64,000 nt of DNA from Capnocytophaga bilenii (GTDB lineage Bacteria > Bacteroidota > Bacteroidia > Flavobacteriales > Flavobacteriaceae): the NCBI RefSeq assembly GCF_017565765.1, contig NZ_JAGDYP010000006.1, positions 117,630 through 181,629 of the forward strand, in the 5' to 3' direction. A program made the position numbers and the translations under genes. Positions 56,983-64,000 of this stretch are shown piece by piece. Position 1 is the stretch's first letter. The number at the start of each line of letters is the position of its first letter. The notes beneath the pieces were generated by a model. The model had not been told where the DNA came from and did no database searches. It was given only the letters and a program-made list of their open reading frames with translations.

Positions 56983-57537
56983 ATGATTAGAAAATTCATC
57001 GCTATCGCAATTTTATTACTAACCGCTACCACAGTGGCTACAGCCCAACAAATAAAATGGATGACTTTTGACGAGGCTATCGCGGCACAAAAAAAGAATC
57101 CTAAAAAAATATTTGTAGATATATATACAAATTGGTGCGGACCCTGCAAAATGCTATCAAGCAACACTTTTACGAATAAAGACTTGGCTAAATATGTGAA
57201 TGATAACTACTACCCAGTAAAATTTAATGGGGAAGGTAACGAAGTGGTAAATTACAAAGGACAGAAATTTGAGAACAAAGGCTATGACCCTGCTCGTTCT
57301 GAAACTCGTAACTCACCACACCCTATTACCTCTGTTTTTCAGGTAGCTGCTTACCCCACAATGCTGTTCTTAGACGAACAAGCCAATCTACTTACAGGCG
57401 TACCAGGGTATCTCACCCCTTCACAATTAGAAATATTTTTGAAATTATTTGCTAATAACGACTATAAAACGGTAACATCGCAAGAAGAGTTCCAAAAATA
57501 CCAGTCGAATTTCAAATATACTTTCAAAGCAAACTAA
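56983..57537 (+). CDS. Secreted thioredoxin-fold protein
   Basis: 184 residues with a signal peptide (MIRKFIAIAILLLTATTVATA). The active site is WCGPC (51-55) and the cis-proline strand is VAAYPTMLF. It likely acts as a periplasmic thiol oxidoreductase, possibly served by DsbD. Gap of 30 nt after lpxK. Confidence 0.88.
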   Translation: MIRKFIAIAILLLTATTVATAQQIKWMTFDEAIAAQKKNPKKIFVDIYTNWCGPCKMLSSNTFTNKDLAKYVNDNYYPVKFNGEGNEVVNYKGQKFENKGYDPARSETRNSPHPITSVFQVAAYPTMLFLDEQANLLTGVPGYLTPSQLEIFLKLFANNDYKTVTSQEEFQKYQSNFKYTFKAN

Positions 57538-57560
57538 TATAATTTTAGATTCTAATTTTT

Positions 57561-58036
57561 GAAGCTGTTTAAACTTTTTAGAGAAGTAAAAGTTCCCGAA
57601 AATTAGTGATTTTCTGTTTGAAAAAAAAGAACACCAAAATTCAGGAACTTAGGGAAAAGATACAATAAATAATTGGATTATTCCCTTTTTAAGTGTAGGA
57701 AAAAGAGGATTTAAAAGTAATTTTGATTTGGCTTCAATATTTTTATTGATTCTCAAGAGGTTAAAAACAGGGGTACAATGGAGAGAACTTCCAATTGAGA
57801 GCTATTTTGAAAAAGGTGAAATCTCTTGGCAAAATGTCTATTACTACTTCAATAAATGGAGTAAAGATGGTAGTTTTCAGCGAGTATGGTTGAATCTATT
57901 AAGTAAGAAGAAAAGAAAGTTAGATATGTCTTGCGTTCAATTGGATGGTAGTCATACACGTTGTCGGTGTTTGGCTTGGGTGTGAACTGCAAGTTCTAAG
58001 TTTCTACACGAAAGTGCATATATGCCAGCGTGGGGA
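57561..58036 (+). mobile_element. Truncated IS5-type element, copy 1
   Basis: An IS5-family transposase N-terminus is readable (57728-57985: IFLLILKRLKTGVQWRELPI, EKGEISWQNVYYYFNKW) to a stop shortly after VQLDGSHTRCR. An extra A before it shifts the frame of the first 17 codons seen in copy 2. The DDE catalytic half is missing. The downstream part, GCAAGTTCTAAGTTTCTACA and on to CCAGCGTGGGGAG, is the same in copy 2. Confidence 0.78.
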
Positions 58037-58072
58037 GAAGAACTAATACTCCCATAATTAATCATTTTTATT

Positions 58073-58510
58073 ATGAAAAAGTCAGTACAAATCTTTTTAG
58101 AACTTATCTCAGCTATTGCACTTTACTTGTTTATAAATTCAATAGCCTATGGAGATCATTTGGTAACCCTACCCCTATACTTAACAGGGGTAGTGATTAT
58201 GAGTTATCTCTTTGTAAGAGAGAGACCCCAAGAATGCCTACAAAGTGCCTTACGCATTGTTCTTCCGTTTACGGGGTTAATGCTTATTGCAGGGAGTCTG
58301 CCTGATGCACATTTCAGTTTAGCTCTGATTTATATTGTGAGCACAGGGGCAGCTTTTTTATTAGGAATGCTCATTGCCACCGTGAGCAAGACGTACCAGA
58401 AGATAGGCTTATTGGCATTGACTTTTCTGCTGGTAGTTGCCGTACGGTTGTTGTTTTCAGCGGAGTTTCAATATTTGATAGGCGTACATTGGTATACCTT
58501 AGGAAGTTAA
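58073..58510 (+). CDS. Membrane protein of unknown function between two IS remnants
   Basis: 145 residues with four predicted membrane helices (about 8-27, 33-50, 65-85, 95-135) and no charged core. No family is recognised. It starts 36 nt after IS copy 1 and has its own terminator at 58529. It may be cargo between the copies or a resident gene flanked by two insertions. Confidence 0.65.
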   Translation: MKKSVQIFLELISAIALYLFINSIAYGDHLVTLPLYLTGVVIMSYLFVRERPQECLQSALRIVLPFTGLMLIAGSLPDAHFSLALIYIVSTGAAFLLGMLIATVSKTYQKIGLLALTFLLVVAVRLLFSAEFQYLIGVHWYTLGS

Positions 58511-58528
58511 TCATCTAATAGAATATAG

Positions 58529-58563
58529 AAAGAGGTTGCTCAGAAGTCTGGGCAACCTTTTTT
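58529..58563 (+). terminator. Terminator of the membrane protein gene
   Basis: AGGTTGC-T-CA and TG-G-GCAACCT pair and are followed by TTTTTT. Confidence 0.85.
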
Positions 58564-58594
58564 ATGCTTTGTTACTTATAAAATATTTTTTTTG

Positions 58595-58602
58595 TATCTT
58601 TG
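58595..58602 (+). promoter_or_regulatory. Orphan -7 box TATCTTTG before IS copy 2
   Basis: TATCTTTG followed 18 nt later by an ATG that opens a 12-codon frame into the IS remnant. It may be the original promoter of a gene displaced by the insertion. Confidence 0.45.
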
Positions 58603-58621
58603 CGCTTTATTGTTGAACTAT

Positions 58622-59098
58622 GAAGCTGTTTAAACTTTTTCTTATAATAAAATAAAAGTTCCCAAAAATTAGTAATTTTGTGTTTGGAAAAAAGAACACT
58701 AAAATTCAGGAACTTTGGGCAAAGATACAATAAATAATTGGATTATTCCCTTTTTAAGTGTAGGAAAAAGAGGATTTAAAAGTAATTTTGATTTGGCTTC
58801 AATATTTTTATTGATTCTTAAGAGGTTAAAAACAGGGGTGCAATGGAGAGAACTTCCAATTGAGGTCTATTTTGAAAAAGGTGAAATCTCTTGGCAAAAT
58901 GTTTATTACTACTTCAATAAATGGGGTAAAGATGGTAGTTTTCAGCGAGTATGGTTGAATCTATTAAGTAAGAAGAAAAGAAAGTTAGATATGTCTTGCG
59001 TTCAATTGGATGGTAGTCATACACGTTGTCGGCGTTTGGCTTGGGTGTGAACTGCAAGTTCTAAGTTTCTACACGAAAGTGCATATATGCCAGCGTGG
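58622..59098 (+). mobile_element. Truncated IS5-type element, copy 2
   Basis: Almost identical to 57561-58036, with the frame intact from GKDTINNWIIPFLSVGKRGF (58715) to the stop at 59050 after 111 codons. It lacks the rest of the transposase, as copy 1 does, so both descend from one already truncated form. Confidence 0.8.
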
Positions 59099-59141
59099 GG
59101 AGCTGCAAGCTCTATGATTATAGGCACGAGCTGCAAGCTCG
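59098..59141. repeat. Two palindromes GAGCTGCAAGCTC
   Basis: GAGCTGCAAGCTC occurs at about 59100-59112 and again at 59129-59141, separated by ATGATTATAGGCAC, next to GCCAGCGTGGGGG which also ends both IS copies. Confidence 0.6.
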
Positions 59142-59190
59142 CGCCAGCGTGGGGGAGCGTTAAACGAAAACTTAATAAATAAAAATAACA

Positions 59191-59240
59191 AAAAAACTCT
59201 TGACCAATAGTTGAGAGTTTTTTTATTTTTACTACCTTTG
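59191..59240 (+). promoter_or_regulatory. Terminator-like hairpin and promoter of the response regulator gene
   Basis: AAAAAACTCT and AGAGTTTTTT form a terminator-like stem (59191-59223); TTG at 59211, 19 nt, TACCTTTG (59233-59240) forms the promoter. The stem and -33 box overlap. Confidence 0.5.
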
Positions 59241-59305
59241 CAGTACGATTACACTACATCCTTTGCAAAGTTAATCGCAAGAATAGATTTATCATTGATT
59301 ACAAT

Positions 59306-60469
59306 ATGGCAAAAATACTTATTATAGAAGATGAGCAGGCAATACGCAGGGTGCTTACCAAAATATTGCAAGAAGAGAGTAAAAGCTACGAAATAGAGGA
59401 AGCCAATGATGGAGTAGAAGGGCTGGAAAAGCTAAAAAAAGACGACTACGACTTGGTGCTGTGCGATATCAAGATGCCTAAAATGGACGGCTTGGAGGTG
59501 CTTACCGAGACTAAAAAAATGAAACCTGAAACTCCTTTTGTAATGATTTCAGGACACGGCGACCTTGAAACTGCCGTAAACGCTATGCGCTTAGGAGCTT
59601 ATGACTATATTTCAAAACCACCTGATTTAAATCGCTTGCTTAATACAGTACGCAATGCGCTTGACAAACAAAAATTGGTAGTAGAAAACAAACACCTCAA
59701 AAAAAAGGTAAGCAAAAACTACGAAATGATAGGCGAAAGCGAGCCTCTACAACAAATCAGACTGATGATTGAAAAGGTGGCGCCTACCGAAGCTCGCGTA
59801 CTCATTACAGGGTCTAATGGTACGGGTAAGGAGCTGGTGGCTCACGCTTTGCACTGCCAAAGCGAGCGTGCCGAAGCCCCTATGATAGAGGTGAATTGCG
59901 CTGCTATCCCTTCGGAACTGATAGAAAGTGAACTTTTTGGGCATATAAAAGGGGCTTTTACCTCTGCCGTGAAAGACCGCGCAGGTAAGTTTGAGGCTGC
60001 TAATAATGGTACTATCTTCTTAGACGAAATTGGCGATATGAGTCTCTCTGCCCAAGCAAAAGTGCTACGTGCCTTGCAGGAAAATAAAATTACACGCGTG
60101 GGGAGCGATAAAGATATCAGTGTGGATGTACGTGTGATAGCTGCTACTAATAAAGACTTGAAAAAAGAGATAGCCGAAGGGCGTTTCCGAGAAGACTTAT
60201 ACCACCGATTGGCGGTAATACTCATAAAAGTACCTTCTCTGAACGAGCGCCGTGAGGATATACCGTTGCTCATCAATCATTTTTCTAATAAAATTGCCGC
60301 TGAACAAGGTATTTCGCCTAAAAAATTCAGTAAAAAAGCAATAGAATTACTACAACAACAAGATTGGACAGGAAATATACGAGAATTGCGCAATGTAGTA
60401 GAACGCCTTTTTATTTTGGGAGGTAAAGAAATTTCAGAAGATGATGTAAAAACATTTGCAGGAAAATAA
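59306..60469 (+). CDS. Sigma-54-dependent response regulator without DNA-binding domain
   Basis: 387 residues: receiver domain with phospho-acceptor D54 ([13 protein letters not shown]) and switch K104, then an AAA+ domain with Walker A GSNGTGKE (169-176), sigma-54 contact loop GAFTSA (216-221, instead of GAFTGA), Walker [10 protein letters not shown] and [13 protein letters not shown]. It ends at [10 protein letters not shown] with no Fis-type helix-turn-helix. NtrC-family regulators use ATP to open sigma-54 promoters; this one must act from solution or through a partner. No histidine kinase gene is adjacent. Confidence 0.92.
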   Translation: MAKILIIEDEQAIRRVLTKILQEESKSYEIEEANDGVEGLEKLKKDDYDLVLCDIKMPKMDGLEVLTETKKMKPETPFVMISGHGDLETAVNAMRLGAYDYISKPPDLNRLLNTVRNALDKQKLVVENKHLKKKVSKNYEMIGESEPLQQIRLMIEKVAPTEARVLITGSNGTGKELVAHALHCQSERAEAPMIEVNCAAIPSELIESELFGHIKGAFTSAVKDRAGKFEAANNGTIFLDEIGDMSLSAQAKVLRALQENKITRVGSDKDISVDVRVIAATNKDLKKEIAEGRFREDLYHRLAVILIKVPSLNERREDIPLLINHFSNKIAAEQGISPKKFSKKAIELLQQQDWTGNIRELRNVVERLFILGGKEISEDDVKTFAGK

Positions 60470-60513
60470 CAAAATTCGCAAATGAGCAACTAACAAAAAC
60501 TAATGATAAAAAA

Positions 60514-60867
60514 ATGGCTATAATAATAACTGACGATTGTATTAATTGTGGGGCTTGTGAACCTGAGTGCCCCAATAATGCTATTTATGAAGGAGGCGAA
60601 GAATGGCGTTATAGTGAAGGAACTGCTCTTAAAGGAAAAATTGTATTACCCGATGGGCGCGAATTAGGTGCCAATGACCCTCACGAGGCAATAAGTGATG
60701 ATTATTACTTTATAGTTGCCGATAAATGTACAGAATGTATCGGTTTTCACGATGAACCGCAATGTGCAGCTGTGTGTCCGGTAGATTGTTGCGTGCCCGA
60801 TGAAGACCATCAAGAAACCGATGAAGAATTGTATGCTAAAAAACGCTTTTTGCATAACGAGGATTAA
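60514..60867 (+). CDS. 4Fe-4S dicluster ferredoxin
   Basis: 117 residues. Two clusters: [12 protein letters not shown] (N-terminal) and [18 protein letters not shown] with a longer spacing between its first two pairs, as in Alvin-type YfhL ferredoxins. It carries low-potential electrons in the cytoplasm. The acidic C-terminus ([11 protein letters not shown]) fits. It lies 44 nt after the response regulator. Confidence 0.93.
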   Translation: MAIIITDDCINCGACEPECPNNAIYEGGEEWRYSEGTALKGKIVLPDGRELGANDPHEAISDDYYFIVADKCTECIGFHDEPQCAAVCPVDCCVPDEDHQETDEELYAKKRFLHNED

Positions 60868-60889
60868 ATACAATATAGTAAACTTGTTT

Positions 60890-61192
60890 TTAGCTGAAAA
60901 TAAAACTTTTGAGGCTAATCAAAAGCATAATTTGGTTCAGGTAGGAATCCGTTCGTGTGATGTGGAAGAAATGCAGTATGTCCCAAAAGGACAGTGTTTC
61001 TGGGCGCATGAGATTGCTGAAAATCCAAACTGGATAGAAGATGTCCTTAGTAAAGTTTCTGGTAATGTGTATATTACGATAGATTTGGATGCTTTTGATC
61101 CATCTATTGCGCCATCTACGGGAACGCCAGAACCAGGAGGATTGGTTTACTATCATTTAGCTGAAAAACAAACCTTTATAAAATCTAATTAA
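60890..61192 (+). pseudogene. Agmatinase/arginase-family fragment (C-terminal part)
   Basis: The frame reads HNLVQVGIRSCDVEEMQYVP, FWAHEIAENPNWIEDVL and ITIDLDAFDPSIAPSTGTPEPGG, the ureohydrolase metal-binding DLDxxDP motif and its surroundings. The N-terminal half with the first metal ligands is missing, and after GGLVYY the sequence changes to HLAEKQTFIKSN and stops. No start codon fits. A matching N-terminal fragment lies at 63793-63978. Confidence 0.78.
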
Positions 61193-61193
61193 C

Positions 61194-61757
61194 ATGAAAA
61201 AATTACTTTTAATTGTCATGGTGGCAGCTCACTTTGTGGCTTTTGGACAAAAGAAGGAAAAATCTATTCCTCCACCACCTGAAAAAATTACCAAACAAAA
61301 AGTGCAAAAATCTCCTTACCGAAGGATTTTTGAAGATAATATGATGCTTGCTTTTCAATGGAGAATGGAAGTAAAGGATTCTATTATCACTAATGAAGAC
61401 AGGATGATTTATAAAATCAATCTTGAATTTCTGTCGGTTAAAGAATTAAGCTCTTATAAAAAGCAACCTATTTCTGCTCAGAAAATAATTTACTCTGTAG
61501 AAAAAGGAGCTAAATTGGATAAAAACCTTACCCCTCGTATGGATTATACTGATTTTGTGGATTATCCATCGATTTTTGAATCCGTTAAAATTGTTGGCGA
61601 TAATGTAGAACTAACAAATAATGAAACGAAAGAAAAGGAAATTTTTAAGATTTTTTTAGATAAGGACAAGAAAAATATCATTAAGCTCCAAGATTTGAAA
61701 ACAAAGAAGGAGTTCTTCCCAACGGAGGATTTTTATTCTCCAATTATTAGTATATAG
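61194..61757 (+). CDS. Secreted protein of unknown function
   Basis: 187 residues with a signal peptide (MKKLLLIVMVAAHFVAFG). Lys/Pro-rich start of the mature part (KKEKSIPPPPEKITKQKV), then beta-strand-rich sequence with MMLAFQWRMEVKDSIITNEDR. It may be related to the GLPGLI-type or DUF4468 periplasmic proteins of Bacteroidota, but I cannot place it. It starts 1 nt after the agmatinase fragment. Confidence 0.6.
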   Translation: MKKLLLIVMVAAHFVAFGQKKEKSIPPPPEKITKQKVQKSPYRRIFEDNMMLAFQWRMEVKDSIITNEDRMIYKINLEFLSVKELSSYKKQPISAQKIIYSVEKGAKLDKNLTPRMDYTDFVDYPSIFESVKIVGDNVELTNNETKEKEIFKIFLDKDKKNIIKLQDLKTKKEFFPTEDFYSPIISI

Positions 61758-61811
61758 TATAGGTTTTTAATAGAAAAAAATGCAACTTTGCAATATAATA
61801 AATCGCAAGAA

Positions 61812-62246
61812 ATGAAAAATAGTAGTATCTCCCTATGTTACAAAATAGGGTATTATATCAGTCTTTTTGGAGTGGCAACTATTCTACTTTGGATAGGCGC
61901 ATACAAGTTTACACATGCTGAGGCAGAGGGGATTAAATCCTTGGTAGAACAAAGTTTCCTGCTATCATGGCTTTATAAAATTCTAAGTTTGCAAGGAGTT
62001 TCCAATCTCATCGGCGTAATAGAGATAGCTATAGCAGTAGCACTGATAATAGGGATATTCTCTCCGATAGTGCGTAAATTAGCCTTTGTAGGTTGTACAA
62101 TTACTTTTCTTATTACTTTGAGTTTTCTTTTTACTTCTGCTAAAACCTTTTACTATATAGAAGGAGTTCCCGTTACAGATTTCTTTATTTTAAAAGATAT
62201 TCCTATGTTAGGCTTTGGAATGATAAGTATGAACAAGCCTAAGTAG
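61812..62246 (+). CDS. DUF417 (YkgB-like) membrane protein, probably shortened
   Basis: 144 residues from ATG 61812. Four membrane helices; YISLFGVATILLWIGAYKFT and SWLYKILSLQGVSNLIGVIEI match the YkgB/RclC family. Family members usually continue past the present end; here FFILKDIPMLGFGMISMNKPK stops where IS1595-like sequence begins, so the 3' end may have been replaced. The upstream TTG at 61788 is rejected because it lies inside a likely leader. Confidence 0.72.
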   Translation: MKNSSISLCYKIGYYISLFGVATILLWIGAYKFTHAEAEGIKSLVEQSFLLSWLYKILSLQGVSNLIGVIEIAIAVALIIGIFSPIVRKLAFVGCTITFLITLSFLFTSAKTFYYIEGVPVTDFFILKDIPMLGFGMISMNKPK

Positions 62247-62600
62247 CTTTTTTAAAATGGAAAGAAGGATATTGCTGTAGCAAATGTAGTCATAAAAAAT
62301 ATTAAGTCAGAAAAGATTTTTATGGATTTGATACAGAAAGTCCTACTACAGGAACACTATTTTAAGCAAAAAGTCCGTGAAGCTATGAAATCCAGTGAAT
62401 CGCACAAAATGAATGATAGCGTTTAGGTTGATGAATTTAGCATAGACCAATATTTAGCGGAATATAGTTTTTAGAATTAATTGCTCACAAAGCAAAGAGA
62501 CTATCTTTAACAAATTAATGAAAAGAATTGTAGAACGTTCTCCCGTTTTCCAAAGTCAATTAGTATGTAATTAAATAGACACCTCAATAAAAATATTTTA
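62247..62600 (+). pseudogene. IS1595-type transposase remnant, internally deleted
   Basis: Segments of an IS1595-family transposase are readable: the zinc-ribbon part with GYCCSKCSHKK-like sequence, then a jump to QKVREAMKSSESHKMND and a stop, VDEFSIDQYLAEYSF and another stop. It ends in the same GACACCTCAATAAA as the copy at 63182-63777. Not functional. Confidence 0.72.
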
Positions 62601-62612
62601 ATAGAATAAAAA

Positions 62613-63041
62613 ATGAACAGTACAAAATCTATATTATTTTTAGATACTGAAAATGGAGATTTTTTTCTTATAAACGGTGTAGTGATTTCTTCTAAAACTA
62701 CTTTTTCCTCGCTCAGAGAGCTGTTTCCTGATAATGATATCTGGGATGTGGGGACAGGGTTTTATTGGATTTATTTTGAAAAATGTCCTTTTGAGGGAAA
62801 AGAGTTTGATATTTCTATTTGTTTTGAAGGAGAAAAACTCGAAACGATATTTTTTTCTATGAAAGAAAGATATACACCTTGGGAAAACTGGACAGAGGAA
62901 TATGAACTACAAACCGAAAAACTATATAAAAAATGGCTTGCAGCACACATAGGGGAAGAGTGGGAGTTTGTCTGGGGAAAGGTGGGAGCCGCTTTTGATA
63001 GGAAAGGAGGAAGGACAAATATGTGGGTCGGTTATATTTGA
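62613..63041 (+). CDS. Unknown 142-residue protein
   Basis: 142 residues, no signal peptide. Aromatic-rich, with TFSSLRELFPDNDIWDVGTG and a Trp-rich C-terminus (EEWEFVWGKVGAAFDRKGGR, then TNMWVGYI). The W-G-K/E-V...D-x-K/R-G-G ending occurs in small Bacteroidota proteins often found near polymorphic toxins, which suggests an immunity-like role, but I cannot name the family. It lies between two dead IS1595 copies and starts just after the end of the first. Confidence 0.6.
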   Translation: MNSTKSILFLDTENGDFFLINGVVISSKTTFSSLRELFPDNDIWDVGTGFYWIYFEKCPFEGKEFDISICFEGEKLETIFFSMKERYTPWENWTEEYELQTEKLYKKWLAAHIGEEWEFVWGKVGAAFDRKGGRTNMWVGYI

Positions 63042-63181
63042 TTTGCATAAAATACAAAAAAAATGTAATTTTAGGTTAGAAACAAAATTTTCAGATGTCG
63101 TAGCATTATATTATTTAGATGTAGATTTGCGAAATATTCTGATGAGATATATTAATAGATTGAGGTGTTAAAATAATTTCA

Positions 63182-63777
63182 TACATTTGCACTCTGAAAA
63201 TTAATGTATTATGAAATTATTTAAGGGACAAAGCCTCTTATAGTTTACTGAACGCTTTAAAACAGACTTAGATTGCGAAGAATACTTAGCCTCTTTAAAG
63301 TGGGAAGATGGATATTGCTGTCGCAAATGTGGTCATAAAAAATACCAAGTCAGAAAAGATTTTTCACGCACTTGCAATATCTGTGGAGATACGGAAAGTC
63401 CTACTGCTGGAACACTATTTCATAGACTAAAATTTGGGTTACGTAAAGCATTTTTTATATGTTTTGAAATGACAACTACAACTAAAGGGTTATCAGCCTC
63501 ACAAGTTGCTCGTCGTTATGAAATTAGTCGTCAGACTGCACATTATTTTATGCAAAAAGTCCGTGAAGCTATGAAATCCAGTGAATTGCACAAAATGAAT
63601 GATAGCGTTTAGGTTGATGAATTTAGCATAGACCGATATTTAGCGGAATATAGTTTTAGAATCAATCGCTCACAAAATAAAGATACTATCTTTAACAAAT
63701 TAATGAAAAGAATTGTAGAACGTTCTCCCGTTTCCCAAAGTCAATTAGTATGTAGCTAAATAGACACCTCAATAAAT
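63182..63777 (+). pseudogene. IS1595-type transposase with several stops
   Basis: A TACATTTG promoter box (63182-63189) precedes MKLFKGQSLL and then a stop, ERFKTDLDCEEYLASLKWED, CRKCGHKKYQVRKDFSRTCN (zinc ribbon), TKGLSASQVARRYEISRQTAH (helix-turn-helix) and QKVREAMKSSELHKMNDSV followed by a stop. The DDE part is mostly missing. It abuts the agmatinase N-terminal fragment. Confidence 0.8.
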
Positions 63778-63792
63778 TTAAATACATAAAAA

Positions 63793-63978
63793 ATGAAAAC
63801 ATACGCAGGAATACCAGAAGAAAATGCAACATTAGAAAATTCAAAAGTAATGCTGGTGACAGTTCCCTATGATGGAACTTCTACTTGGGGAAAGGGAGCG
63901 GATAAAGGTCCTGAACTTTTCTTAGATGCATCAGAAAATATGGAACTCTATATTTTTAGCAGCAAAATTATACTATAA
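63793..63978 (+). pseudogene. Agmatinase N-terminal fragment
   Basis: MKTYAGIPEENATLENSKVM and VPYDGTSTWGKGADKGPELF match agmatinase N-termini, then the frame leaves the family after ENMELY and stops. The last bases of the window (TTGGCTTACTATCATTTA) resemble TTGGTTTACTATCATTTA at 61142-61159 in the other fragment, so both halves seem to be joined to the same sequence. One gene was probably split or duplicated here. Confidence 0.78.
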
Positions 63979-64000
63979 AATGTTGGCTTACTATCATTTA

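Noticed and set aside
57561..59098. Active IS5 elements
   Set aside because: Both transposases lack the catalytic half.

Overview
The window looks like chromosomal DNA of a low-GC Bacteroidota, most likely a Flavobacteriaceae member. A Capnocytophaga-like oral or commensal organism would fit, but I infer the genus from general features only. The evidence is the Bacteroidota promoter (TTTG, about 20 nt, TAnnTTTG) before many genes, a gliding/type IX-type C-terminal domain on a secreted protease, an ATP synthase operon without beta and epsilon genes, LptE, LpxK and DsbD of Bacteroidota type, and a short class II ProS. I saw no rRNA or tRNA genes and no CRISPR array.

Layout. 1-9.3 kb: hisS (5' part only), ridA and an M23 peptidase on the minus strand, a metallo-beta-lactamase-fold hydrolase, a lipoprotein, a hicAB toxin-antitoxin pair between two copies of a probable small RNA gene, tsaD, sucC, and yaaA with a small MITE-like insertion at its 3' end. 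9.5-18.5 kb: deoC-xth, a ParE-type toxin-antitoxin pair, a secreted GH13 amylase, a zeta-toxin module and a large secreted metalloprotease with four 486-bp repeats. 18.7-24.8 kb: tyrS-pcm-lptE-TPR-secG, then groES-(unknown ORF)-groEL. 25-31.4 kb: atpB-E-F-H-(NTF2-like)-A-(DUF1266)-G. 31.4-35.8 kb: ferritin-epimerase-ruvB and an acyl-CoA carboxylase.

35.8-44.5 kb is the most interesting part. A serine invertase sits beside a 52-bp perfect inverted repeat that bounds a 2.3-kb segment. The repeat lies inside the gene of a large DNA methyltransferase, exactly at its NPPY motif. The segment carries a silent second C-terminal (target-recognition) half facing the other way. Inversion would give an in-frame 1051-residue protein in place of the present 1102-residue one. 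The methyltransferase is co-transcribed with a PLD-nuclease/SNF2-type helicase, so this reads as a phase-variable restriction or defence system that switches its DNA specificity.

44.5-57.5 kb: repeat-rich intergenic DNA, then dsbD, a C-terminal processing protease, proS, an outer-membrane protein, dCMP deaminase-ribF-acyl-CoA synthetase (minus), a pseudouridine synthase with a repetitive disordered N-terminus, lpxK and a secreted thioredoxin. 57.5-64 kb is eroded accessory DNA: twin truncated IS5-type transposases, a sigma-54 response regulator, a ferredoxin, two agmatinase fragments and two dead IS1595-type transposases around small orphan genes.

Housekeeping genes sit in compact operons with 1-30 nt gaps or 1-8 nt overlaps. 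The accessory parts (toxin-antitoxin modules, invertible methyltransferase, IS remnants) lie between them. Several starts were moved downstream of the longest possible frame because the TAnnTTTG promoter box lies inside the longer frame.
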